From contig NZ_CAKMSR010000001.1 of assembly GCF_928381705.1 (NCBI RefSeq), positions 62,001-126,000 on the forward strand: a stretch of 64,000 nt of DNA, written 5' to 3'. Numbering within the stretch: position 1 is the stretch's first letter; each line of letters starts with the position of its first letter. The position numbers were made by a program, and so were the translations under genes. This DNA is from Rothia nasimurium. Lineage in GTDB: Bacteria; Actinomycetota; Actinomycetes; Actinomycetales; Micrococcaceae. The notes under the pieces were generated by a model. The model had not been told where the DNA came from. It ran no database searches and saw only the letters and a program-made list of their open reading frames with translations. Shown piece after piece: positions 1-7,272 of this stretch.

Positions 1-1
1 T

Positions 2-562
2 GCCGAGCGCAGGCAGCTGCGGCCGGCGTCCTTGCGCCTCAAAGCCCAGGTGAGCGAATGGACTGTCACCGACCGTTTCGCCGGGGAATACACCGACGCG
101 GTCGACGACTTTGTACTGGTGCGGGCCGACGGGGTCTACGCCTACAACCTGGTGTGTGTGGTTGATGACGATTACCAGGGGGTCACTGAGGTGGTGCGCG
201 GCGATGACCTGCTGCCCTCTGCTCCCCGCCAGGCCTATCTAGCTCACCTATTGGGGTTGCAGGTACCTGCCTATGCCCATGTCCCCCTGGCCCTCAACAC
301 CGAGGGCAAGCGCCTGGCTAAACGGGACGGGTCCGTGACCCTCGCCGAGCTCACCGCCGCCGGGGTCAGCACCGACCACATCATGCGCATGATTGCTGCC
401 TCTATTCCGCTGCCCCCGCTCACCGGGGCGAGCGCTGGCGAAAGCGGCCCCCACCTGCCCGAAACCGCCGCTGAGATGCTCTCTGTCTTTAGCCCAGACC
501 GTATCAAGCAGGCCCCCTGGACGGTGGTAGACCCGCTGCTCGAAAGCACCTGCGGGCTTTAG
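2..562 (+). CDS. gluQ: Glutamyl-Q tRNA(Asp) synthetase, 3' part only
   Basis: The frame is open from the window edge, so the start codon lies upstream and only the last 186 residues are present. GluQ-RS is a shortened glutamyl-tRNA synthetase paralogue that activates glutamate and attaches it to queuosine-34 of tRNA(Asp). Visible signatures are VVRGDDLL and, further on, KRLAKRDG, which replaces the KMSKS loop of class I synthetases. Only about 80 residues follow that loop and no anticodon-binding domain is present, which fits GluQ-RS and not a full GltX (inference). The stop codon touches the AGGAGG ribosome site of the next gene, so the two are probably cotranscribed. Confidence 0.85.
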   Translation, partial: AERRQLRPASLRLKAQVSEWTVTDRFAGEYTDAVDDFVLVRADGVYAYNLVCVVDDDYQGVTEVVRGDDLLPSAPRQAYLAHLLGLQVPAYAHVPLALNTEGKRLAKRDGSVTLAELTAAGVSTDHIMRMIAASIPLPPLTGASAGESGPHLPETAAEMLSVFSPDRIKQAPWTVVDPLLESTCGL

Positions 563-570
563 GAGGCGCT

Positions 571-1509
571 GTGAACCTCTCTGACCGCATACCGGCCGAA
601 CGCCGGGGCACCGCTGCCCTGCTTCTAATCCTCACTGGTTCCTTGGGTATTCAGATTTCAGCTGCGATTGTCTCGGTGCTCTTTGCTAGCGTTGGCCCCA
701 CTCAGGTCGCCGCCCTGCGTGCCCTGATTGCCGCTGTGGTCCTGTGGGCGCTGGTGCGACCTAACCCCCTTGCCCTGCGGCGGCGGGACCTTCCCCAGGT
801 GCTGGTCTACGGGCTGGTGCTGACCCTGATGAGCGTCTGTTTCTACAACGCGGTGCACCATATTCCTTTGGGTGTAGCGGTGACCTTTGAATACCTGGGT
901 GCCTTTGTGGTGGCCCTGCTCGGTGTGCGGCGCCTGCGCGACGGGCTCATTGCCTTTTTCGCTCTGGCCGGGGTTGTGATGATTGCCGGGCCTACACTCG
1001 CGGGGGACGCCCACCCTATCGGCTTTATCTGGGCCCTCGGGTCAGCCGCCTCGATGGCCGGCTACACCATCTTCTCGGCCCGCATGGGTTCAGCGTCCGC
1101 CGCAACCAGCGGCCTGCGCGGCACCACCATGTCGTTGGCTTTTTCGGCGCTCATCCAGCTTCCCCTGTCAGTGCCCGCTATGGCGGGGCTGGACGCGGAC
1201 GCCTGGTTCAAGCTGGCGCTCTCCGCCATCGTGGGCGTAGCCCTGGCCTATTCTGCCGATAACATCGCCGGGCAGCTGACCAGCGCCGCCGTCATCGGGG
1301 TGCTCTTCTCCATCGACCCCGTAGTAGGGGCTATCGTGGGTACCTTCATGCTGGGTGAGGTGCTCTCGGCCTGGTCTTACCTGGGCATTGTGCTCATCGC
1401 CGCCTCCGGCGCCTACATCGTCTGGCGCACCAACAGGTCAGCCATCGCGGTAACGCTGCATACATCGGCCCTACCCGTGATAGATCCACGCTCGCAGAAG
1501 CACTCTTAA
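571..1509 (+). CDS. EamA/RhtA-type inner membrane exporter
   Basis: A 312-residue protein of about ten hydrophobic segments in two repeated halves, the layout of EamA (DMT superfamily) transporters. The charged N-terminus leads into the first membrane helix near residue 15, and the second half begins around GFIWALGS. The conserved small-residue stretch VLFSIDPVVGAIVG lies near the C-terminus, as in RhtA-like threonine/homoserine exporters. The substrate cannot be read from sequence; amino acid or metabolite export is likely. The GTG start follows an AGGAGG that overlaps the gluQ stop, so translation is probably coupled. The last ~25 residues are a hydrophilic tail. Confidence 0.8.
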   Translation: MNLSDRIPAERRGTAALLLILTGSLGIQISAAIVSVLFASVGPTQVAALRALIAAVVLWALVRPNPLALRRRDLPQVLVYGLVLTLMSVCFYNAVHHIPLGVAVTFEYLGAFVVALLGVRRLRDGLIAFFALAGVVMIAGPTLAGDAHPIGFIWALGSAASMAGYTIFSARMGSASAATSGLRGTTMSLAFSALIQLPLSVPAMAGLDADAWFKLALSAIVGVALAYSADNIAGQLTSAAVIGVLFSIDPVVGAIVGTFMLGEVLSAWSYLGIVLIAASGAYIVWRTNRSAIAVTLHTSALPVIDPRSQKHS

Positions 1510-1734
1510 GAAAAGCTCACCGTTTTTATACGAAGATTCTAAATAGCTTCAGGCGGCGAGATAGTGTCACCCAGACCCTCAGGGTGTAAGCTAACGCACA
1601 GACCAAAACGTGTGCCTCAGCAAATACCTCAAGTAATCTAAACAAGATACTTTAGAGAAACTGCATATAAGGGAAGGTGCGCCGACGCACCCACCCCAGC
1701 CCGCACGCCCTCGCCTACAACCCAAGGGGAGCTC
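1510..1734. other. putP upstream region
   Basis: The 225 bases between the exporter and putP are less GC-rich than the flanking genes and must hold the putP promoter. A short hairpin (GGTGCG-CCGA-CGCACC, 1676-1691) lies in the probable leader. I see no convincing -35/-10 pair and no terminator for the exporter. Confidence 0.35.
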
Positions 1735-3234
1735 ATGAGCAACACCACCTACCAGCTGATAGCCCTGGCTATCTACTTCGCCGCCATGGTCGGCATCGGC
1801 ATCTGGGCCAAGTCCAAGAACAACAACCTCGACGACTATGTGCTCGGCGGGCGCTCCCTCTCCCCCACTGCGGCGGCCCTGTCAGCGGGTGCCTCGGACA
1901 TGTCGGGCTGGCTCCTCATGGGCCTACCCGGCGCCCTCTACATCACCGGCCTGGCTGAAGCCTGGATTGCTATCGGCCTAACTGTCGGCGCCTGGCTCAA
2001 CTGGAAGTTCGTAGCCCCCCGCCTACGCGCCTACACCGAGGTCTCCCGCAACTCGGTCACCGTCCCCTCCTTCTTCCACAACCGCCTGCGCGACCCCCGC
2101 GGCATCATCCGCATTTTCGCCGCCCTGGTCATCCTGATTTTCTTCACCTTCTACGTCTCTTCCGGCATGGTCGCCGGCGGCGTCTTCTTCCAGTCCTCCT
2201 TCGGCGGCAACTACCACACCGGCATGCTGCTGGTCGCCGGTATCACCGTCGCCTACACCCTCTTCGGCGGCTTCCTGGGCGCAACCTACACCGACGTCGT
2301 CCAGGGCCTGCTCATGCTCACCGCCCTCATCGTCCTGCCCATCATGGCACTGATTTACGTGGGCGGTTTCTCCGGCCTTGAAACCACCATCGAGTCCGTC
2401 AACCCTAACGCCCTCTCCCTCTTTGCGGGCACCACCCTGCTGGGCATTCTCTCCTCAGCTGCCTGGGGTCTGGGCTACTTCGGCCAGCCCCACATCATCG
2501 TGCGCTTCATGGGCCTGCGCTCTGCCCAGGACGCCACCGCAGGTCGCCGCATCGGCATCACCTGGATGGTTGCCACCCTAGTCGGCGCCATGAGCGCCGG
2601 TCTCATCGGCATCGCCTACTTTGCCCGCCACCCCGAAGCAACCCTGACCGACACCACCAACGCTGAGTCAGTCTTCCTGGACATGTCCCAGATTCTGCTC
2701 CACCCCCTACTGGCCGGGTTCGTGCTGGCAGCGGTGCTGGCAGCCATCATGTCGACCCTTTCCTCCCAGCTGATTGTCTGCTCATCTGCCCTGGCCGAAG
2801 ACCTCTACAAGCTCACCAGCGGCGGCAAGGAACTCTCAGACGCCAAGGGCCTCTGGCTGGGCCGCGCGGGCGTGCTGGTTGTCTCTGTCATCGCAGGTCT
2901 GCTTGCCTGGAACCCCGACTCCTCCGTGCTCTCCCTGGTCTCCTTCGCCTGGGCAGGCTTCGGCGCAGCCTTCGGCCCCATCGTGATTCTCTCCCTCTAC
3001 TGGCGCAAGCTCACCGCACTTGGTGCCGTAGCGGGCATGGTTGCAGGCACCATCACCGTTTTCGTCTGGGGCTACAACGAGGTGCTCTCGGGTTACATGT
3101 ACGAGATTGTGCCCGGCTTCCTGGTCAACCTGCTCTTTGCCTACCTGGTGTCGGTTGCCACCTATAAGGGTGACTCCGCCACCGCCCGCGAAATCAACGA
3201 AGAGTTCGACCGCGCCGTGGAGCTCTCCCGCTAG
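1735..3234 (+). CDS. putP: Sodium/proline symporter PutP
   Basis: A 499-residue member of the sodium:solute symporter family with about 13 membrane helices, of usual PutP length. It imports proline with sodium. Family signatures seen are the N-terminal DDYVLGGRSL followed by ASDMSGWLLMGLPGA, matching the PutP-type sodium-site region of helix 2, and SSQLIVCSSALAEDLY in the C-terminal half. The ATG start has GGGGAG six bases upstream. A downstream hairpin with a T run closes the unit, so it is probably transcribed alone. Confidence in the family is high; proline as substrate rests on the motif match. Confidence 0.92.
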   Translation: MSNTTYQLIALAIYFAAMVGIGIWAKSKNNNLDDYVLGGRSLSPTAAALSAGASDMSGWLLMGLPGALYITGLAEAWIAIGLTVGAWLNWKFVAPRLRAYTEVSRNSVTVPSFFHNRLRDPRGIIRIFAALVILIFFTFYVSSGMVAGGVFFQSSFGGNYHTGMLLVAGITVAYTLFGGFLGATYTDVVQGLLMLTALIVLPIMALIYVGGFSGLETTIESVNPNALSLFAGTTLLGILSSAAWGLGYFGQPHIIVRFMGLRSAQDATAGRRIGITWMVATLVGAMSAGLIGIAYFARHPEATLTDTTNAESVFLDMSQILLHPLLAGFVLAAVLAAIMSTLSSQLIVCSSALAEDLYKLTSGGKELSDAKGLWLGRAGVLVVSVIAGLLAWNPDSSVLSLVSFAWAGFGAAFGPIVILSLYWRKLTALGAVAGMVAGTITVFVWGYNEVLSGYMYEIVPGFLVNLLFAYLVSVATYKGDSATAREINEEFDRAVELSR

Positions 3235-3251
3235 TAGCTTCGTCTAAGTCA

Positions 3252-3313
3252 GGACGCCGCACCCCACTCCCCTGCCTGCGGGCAGGGGCGCTGGGGGCGG
3301 CGTCCGTCCTTTT
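3252..3313 (+). terminator. putP terminator
   Basis: Nested inverted repeat: an outer GGACGCCGC/GCGGCGTCC stem and an inner perfect CCCCTGCC/GGCAGGGG stem with a TGCG loop, followed by GTCCTTTT. It sits 18 bases after the putP stop. Confidence 0.8.
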
Positions 3314-3330
3314 CTGCGCTGAATGTCGTC

Positions 3331-3375
3331 GAAAGCTTCATCTGCGCGTGCATTGAACGCGCAGATGAAACTTTC
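3331..3375. repeat. 45-bp near-perfect palindrome between putP and menB
   Basis: Two 19-base arms (3331-3349 and 3357-3375) separated by 7 bases, with one mismatch. On the minus strand that mismatch becomes a G-U pair. There is no T run on either side, so it is not a standard terminator. It could be a second structured 3' end or an operator upstream of menB. Confidence 0.6.
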
Positions 3376-3412
3376 AATTACAGACAAGGAACCAGCCCAG
3401 GGCGCCCCTGGG

Positions 3413-3428
3413 TAGACTGGTGGCTATG
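3413..3428 (+). promoter_or_regulatory. Leaderless promoter -10 of menB
   Basis: TAGACT (3413-3418) lies 7 bases before the ATG at 3426, which places transcription start at or next to the start codon. No Shine-Dalgarno is present. A GTG at 3420 is the alternative start. Confidence 0.5.
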
Positions 3429-4379
3429 ACTAACGAACTTCCTGCCAAGGTTTCTGACATTTTCGACCCCCACCAGTGGCGCCTGGTTGAGGGCTTTGAG
3501 GACCTAACCGATATCACCTACCACCGCCAGGTGGAACGCAACGAGGCCGGTGAGATCCTGCGGGATCTGCCAACCGTGCGCATCGCTTTTGACCGGCCCG
3601 AGGTGCGCAACGCCTTCCGCCCCCACACCGTCGATGAGCTCTACCGGGTGCTGGATCACGCCCGCATGACTTCCAACGTGGGCACCGTGCTGCTGACCGG
3701 CAACGGCCCCTCTGCCAAGGACGGCGGCTGGGCCTTCTGCTCCGGCGGCGACCAGCGTATTCGCGGCCGCGACGGCTACCGCTACGCCGAGGGTGAGACC
3801 CGCGATTCGATTGACCCGGCCCGCGCAGGCCGCCTGCACATTCTGGAGGTGCAGCGCCTGATTCGTACCATGCCCAAGGTGGTTATTGCCCTGGTGTCGG
3901 GCTGGGCCGCTGGTGGCGGCCACTCCCTGCATGTGGTTGCTGACCTGACGATCGCGTCAGAAGAGTACGGCAAGTTTAAGCAGACCGATGCGACCGTGGG
4001 GTCCTTTGACGCCGGCTACGGCTCAGCCCTACTGGCCCGCCAGGTGGGCCAGAAGTTTGCTCGCGAGATTTTCTTCCTGGCTAAGGAGTACGACGCCCAG
4101 CGCATGTACGAGATGGGCGCTGTGAATGACGTGGTGCCCCATGCTGAGCTGGAGACCAAGGGCCTGGAGTACGCGGCCCACATTGCCCGCCAGTCACCAC
4201 AGGCGATTCGTATGCTCAAGTTCGCTTTCAACCTTCCGGACGACGGCATGGTCGGCCAACAGGTCTTTGCCGGCGAGGCCACCCGCATGGCCTACATGAC
4301 CGACGAGGCCGTCGAGGGCCGCGACGCCTTCCTGGAGAAGCGCGACCCCAACTGGGAGAACTACCCCTACTACTTCTAG
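3426..4379 (+). CDS. menB: 1,4-dihydroxy-2-naphthoyl-CoA synthase MenB
   Basis: A cytoplasmic crotonase-fold enzyme that closes the second ring in menaquinone synthesis, converting O-succinylbenzoyl-CoA to 1,4-dihydroxy-2-naphthoyl-CoA. At 317 residues it has the long actinobacterial MenB form. Seen are FCSGGDQRIRG, the SGWAAGGGHSLH oxyanion-hole region, TVGSFDAGYGS, and the strongly conserved C-terminal NWENYPYYF. ATG 3426 is preferred because it lies 7 bases from a TAGACT -10 box; GTG 3420 would add two residues. Its pathway partners menE and menA lie 11 kb downstream, separated by the accessory island, which suggests that the island split an older men cluster (inference). Confidence 0.95.
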   Translation: MTNELPAKVSDIFDPHQWRLVEGFEDLTDITYHRQVERNEAGEILRDLPTVRIAFDRPEVRNAFRPHTVDELYRVLDHARMTSNVGTVLLTGNGPSAKDGGWAFCSGGDQRIRGRDGYRYAEGETRDSIDPARAGRLHILEVQRLIRTMPKVVIALVSGWAAGGGHSLHVVADLTIASEEYGKFKQTDATVGSFDAGYGSALLARQVGQKFAREIFFLAKEYDAQRMYEMGAVNDVVPHAELETKGLEYAAHIARQSPQAIRMLKFAFNLPDDGMVGQQVFAGEATRMAYMTDEAVEGRDAFLEKRDPNWENYPYYF

Positions 4380-4424
4380 CCGACCAACGGCGTCCGCGCG
4401 CCCGGCTCAGAGCCGCGCAGGCTA

Positions 4425-4576
4425 AGTGCCCACCAGACTCTCGCACTGCCCACCCCGCTCGTGGACAGTGCGCGAGTTTTGTGGGCTTTCGCCGTCCGGG
4501 CACAAAATGATGAGGACGCCCCGCCCCACCTTCTTCACGGAAGGCGGGGCGGGGCGTCCTCTTGTTTGGCCTGGGG
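4425..4576 (+). repeat. Island-flanking structured repeat, copy A, with menB terminator
   Basis: About 150 bp closely similar (roughly 85% by eye over ~137 bp) to 14992-15140. It begins with GTGCCC and closes with GGGCAC (4427-4432/4498-4503) around an inner stem pairing CTCGCACTG with CAGTGCGCGAG. It then carries a strong terminator hairpin at 4513-4560 with 15-base arms, AGGACGCCCCGCCCC and its complement. The block GCTTTCGCCGTCCGGGCAC is identical in both copies. It lies 46 bases after the menB stop and marks the left edge of the accessory island. Confidence 0.8.
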
Positions 4577-4843
4577 TGGCGGATGAGTCGAGAGCAAAAG
4601 CAAAATAGCAGACTACTTCATCGCTTACGGTAGACAGTTGAGCCGGTCATCGCGCAGATTAAGTGTTAACGAGCTCCATACGGGTTTTCAATGACCATTG
4701 GATTCGCATGGACGGGTGCTCGTGGAAGTCTGGGAATTAGTATTTTATGCAGGATGAGTGAATTTTGAATAAGCCTCACATAACGAGCTAAATCTAGAGA
4801 GACCCGATTGAAAACCTCTCCATATTTCGATCATTACAATATT
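4577..4843. other. Left island junction, no gene seen
   Basis: About 270 bases in which composition drops from the GC-rich flank to AT-rich island DNA. I find no open frame with a ribosome site, no att-like duplication and no tRNA remnant. Confidence 0.4.
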
Positions 4844-5929
4844 TTATTTCCATTCCAACATGTATTGATCAACATTTGGGGCACCCTTAGCCAGAGTTGT
4901 ACGCCAATCAAGTTTTCCTTGGCTCTGTAATCTACCTACAACAATAATAGGGTGCACCCCTAAGCGCTCAGCCTCCTTATTAACCCAGTCAGCACGGATA
5001 TTTACAGGAGGATCAGACAGCTCTTCACCTGCAAGAATAATTTTCGATGCCCTGATATCAGCAGCAGTTTCTTGTACATTTAAATCAATCCCCGACCCTA
5101 AATTCTCATCAACTCTAAACTCAGTTTCAGAAACATCTTTGTTCAAAATATGGCTCATCTCATGACACAGAGTGAAAAATACTTTATCGAGCCGCTTACC
5201 TCTACCAGAAAGTCCAATAATTGGATTATTTCCAAGCATAAATGTAACACCATCTATCTTTGCACCTGGAAAATTCTCAACATAGAAAAGCCCCACGCCA
5301 GCAGCAAAAAATAATTCCTGCAAGTCTATAAAACGCTCGGGTGCAACAGAAATTTTAGCAATTTTTTCAGAAAGATTCTCAAAATTGGCCAAGCTATATT
5401 CACCAATATTTTCTTGTGCTATTTTTGCTTTTTTTCTAACAGATAATGCCCAAGCGAGCTGAGTAGCAGATATTTCATCGGTGGAGTCAGTTTTTCGGGC
5501 AGCTAAAGAATAACTAGATTTAGTATCAAAACTATCTACCTCATATAGATCAAGTAACTGCTGATCTATCTCATCTAAGGTACCCGCCTGCACTATCCCA
5601 CGCTTAATTAAGAGCGATACAGGCGCGAGCTCTCTTTGCCTCGCTTTTCGTTCAATATTAGAAAGTTTTTCCTGAAAATCAGCGTCTTGAGACTGTACCC
5701 AAACCTGATACTGAGTTTGGAGATTGAGCCACAACTCGGGACTGGCACCAAAAGCCATAGCAATCTGAGCTGCAGACTCCTTAGTCAACTCACGCTTGCC
5801 GCTGATAATTTCAGAAATAAACTGAACAGGACGGCCAATAATCTCAGCAAAATCTTGCTGTGACCAGCCGCGAGCTTCGAGTTCATCGGATAGATACTCC
5901 CCTACGGGGAACGCCTGAGCAATAGTCAT
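4844..5929 (-). CDS. HigA-type antitoxin fused to ImmA/IrrE metallopeptidase domain
   Basis: A 361-residue two-domain protein. Residues about 8-65 form an XRE-like helix-turn-helix of HigA type (WSQQDFAEIIGRPVQFISEI). Residues about 200-300 carry the zinc protease motif HEMSH (256-260) with a downstream glutamate in QETAAD (near 287), as in ImmA/IrrE peptidases. It probably represses its own operon, neutralises the HigB toxin, and may be controlled by or perform proteolysis (inference). ATG 5929 is chosen because GGAGG lies 8 bases upstream; an upstream in-frame ATG would overlap higB. It follows higB by 19 bases, toxin first, as in higBA operons. The AT-rich base use points to transfer. Confidence 0.85.
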   Translation of the reverse strand: MTIAQAFPVGEYLSDELEARGWSQQDFAEIIGRPVQFISEIISGKRELTKESAAQIAMAFGASPELWLNLQTQYQVWVQSQDADFQEKLSNIERKARQRELAPVSLLIKRGIVQAGTLDEIDQQLLDLYEVDSFDTKSSYSLAARKTDSTDEISATQLAWALSVRKKAKIAQENIGEYSLANFENLSEKIAKISVAPERFIDLQELFFAAGVGLFYVENFPGAKIDGVTFMLGNNPIIGLSGRGKRLDKVFFTLCHEMSHILNKDVSETEFRVDENLGSGIDLNVQETAADIRASKIILAGEELSDPPVNIRADWVNKEAERLGVHPIIVVGRLQSQGKLDWRTTLAKGAPNVDQYMLEWK

Positions 5930-5948
5930 TATATTTTCCTCCGTGGTG

Positions 5949-6248
5949 TTAGTGATAATCAACTATTTCAATCACGACAGTTATCCTCCCTGGATCAACT
6001 GTCTTGAATTTAAGAATTAACCGATACTGCTGATTCAAACGAATTGAACTCTGCCCTTCACGGTCCCCCGCTAGCTTCTCAAGTCGCAGTGCTTTATATG
6101 CACGCAAATCACGCTCATCTACAGCCGCCCTGATAAGTCCAATCTTCTTCCGATACGCAGCAACTAGCGCAGAGCCAAACCGCTTCGTTGAGTAGCTAGC
6201 ATCTTCCGCAAGCTTCTGCAGCTCTTCATCCTCATACTCGATCAGCAT
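5949..6248 (-). CDS. higB: HigB/RelE-family toxin
   Basis: A 99-residue basic protein of the RelE/HigB ribosome-dependent mRNA interferase fold. The conserved strand segment GQSSIRLNQQYRLILKF and the C-terminal VVIEIVDYH are typical of HigB (the YxxH or DYH end carries catalytic-site residues in the family). It directly precedes the HigA/ImmA gene on the same strand with a 19-base gap. The start has only a weak GGAA ribosome site. It diverges from the unassigned small gene at 6422, and the AT-rich 170-bp gap between them must hold both promoters. Confidence 0.85.
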   Translation of the reverse strand: MLIEYEDEELQKLAEDASYSTKRFGSALVAAYRKKIGLIRAAVDERDLRAYKALRLEKLAGDREGQSSIRLNQQYRLILKFKTVDPGRITVVIEIVDYH

Positions 6249-6317
6249 GGTTCCAAATACTTTCGGCTCATACCCACAAGTATATATCTAGTTAAATCGT
6301 ATCATCACCTTCACCCC

Positions 6318-6346
6318 TTGCATTAAGTGTAGATTCGACTTAGAGT
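6318..6346 (+). promoter_or_regulatory. Promoter of the 6422-7116 pair
   Basis: TTGCAT (6318-6323) and TAGAGT (6341-6346) with a 17-bp spacer, reading away from higB. Expected transcription start near 6353, about 70 bases before the first ATG. Confidence 0.5.
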
Positions 6347-6421
6347 AGATGCTACATCATTGAGAACGAAGATTTCTTCAGCATGGAGGCTGACACGCTC
6401 AGCCTCAGAAAGGTAACTACT

Positions 6422-6637
6422 ATGGCACGTGCAAGGACAGTAACTAGAAGCGCTAAAACTGGTCGTTTTGTCACCAAGTCTTACGCCAAAAGAGCCCCCT
6501 CTAAAACGACAACCGAACGCATAGGGGGCTCAACCAAGAACACTCGTACGGTCTACCGGTCAGCAGTCACAGGTCAGTTCGTTACTCAGGAATTTGCCGC
6601 AGCCAAGCCCGCCACTACTATCAGTCAGAAGGTGTAA
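6422..6637 (+). CDS. Small basic SAKTGRFV-repeat protein, unknown function
   Basis: A 71-residue protein rich in Arg, Lys and Thr, made of two imperfect repeats: one around RSAKTGRFVTKSYAKRAP and one around RSAVTGQFVTQEFAAAKP. Small proteins with the S-A-K-T-G-(R/K)-F-V motif are widespread in bacteria and phages, and I know of no established function. ATG 6422 is chosen because AAAGG lies upstream and homologues begin M-A-R; an earlier in-frame ATG at 6383 lacks a ribosome site. The stop is two bases from the next ATG, so the pair is an operon. It lies between two toxin-antitoxin or restriction modules, which makes a defence or regulatory role possible but unproven. Confidence 0.7.
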   Translation: MARARTVTRSAKTGRFVTKSYAKRAPSKTTTERIGGSTKNTRTVYRSAVTGQFVTQEFAAAKPATTISQKV

Positions 6638-6639
6638 TT

Positions 6640-7116
6640 ATGGAAACAGATTTTTTGACAACGCCGCCCAATTATGTTGAGAGCATGAACGCCTGGAGCT
6701 GGTTTTTCGCGATTCTGTTCGCCCTGGTTGCTGCTCTTGTACTTGTAGCATCTCTTTTTACACATCAGGTTGCGAGGTCATCCATTTTTCCGCTTAGTTG
6801 TTCAGCGGTGGGAGCGCTTATTGGCGTGTACCCCTTGTTCAAGATGTTCCGAGCAGTGCCACCACTGAGCAACGATATAGCAGGCTGGGTGATTGGCATC
6901 AGTTTTGTTGCCCTCGTGATAGTCATTGCAGTCGTAGCGGCTACAAGGATGAATGACTTTTCAGGTATTGCTTACCCCATAGGAGGAGCAGTACTAGTGA
7001 CATTTTTCGCTGTCATTTTAGATAAGTTATTAGAAAGTCTTGCCGTTATTCCGCTTTCAATTGCAGGCCTTGTGGTCATGGTTGCCGCTGCGTTCGCTTG
7101 GGTCAAGGATCGGTAG
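6640..7116 (+). CDS. Unassigned membrane protein with four to five helices
   Basis: A 158-residue hydrophobic protein. Membrane segments are visible around residues 18-42, 49-66, 82-104, 112-128 and 135-154, with a short hydrophilic N-terminus and a WVKDR end. No signal peptide or catalytic motif is recognised. Its ribosome site (AAGGTG) lies inside the last codons of the preceding SAKTG-repeat gene, so the two are translationally linked. A hairpin follows the stop. The two proteins may form a small unit, with the basic repeat protein either cytoplasmic or nucleic-acid bound. Confidence 0.65.
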   Translation: METDFLTTPPNYVESMNAWSWFFAILFALVAALVLVASLFTHQVARSSIFPLSCSAVGALIGVYPLFKMFRAVPPLSNDIAGWVIGISFVALVIVIAVVAATRMNDFSGIAYPIGGAVLVTFFAVILDKLLESLAVIPLSIAGLVVMVAAAFAWVKDR

Positions 7117-7131
7117 TACGACATCACGCAT

Positions 7132-7165
7132 GAACGGGCTGAAACATTGAGATTTCAGCCCGTTC
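7132..7165 (+). terminator. Terminator after the membrane protein
   Basis: GAACGGGCTGAAA and TTTCAGCCCGTTC form a 13-bp perfect stem with an 8-base loop, followed by ATTCCCTTTAT. It lies between the + gene ending at 7116 and the convergent hsdR end at 7273, so it may serve both. Confidence 0.75.
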
Positions 7166-7272
7166 ATTCCCTTTATACGATATTTTCCTTACTCGTAATG
7201 GCACGTTGATGAGCTCTACTAAACTATGCAAAGAGACTGAGCTGCAATTCCTCGGATGCCAAAAATCAAGTT

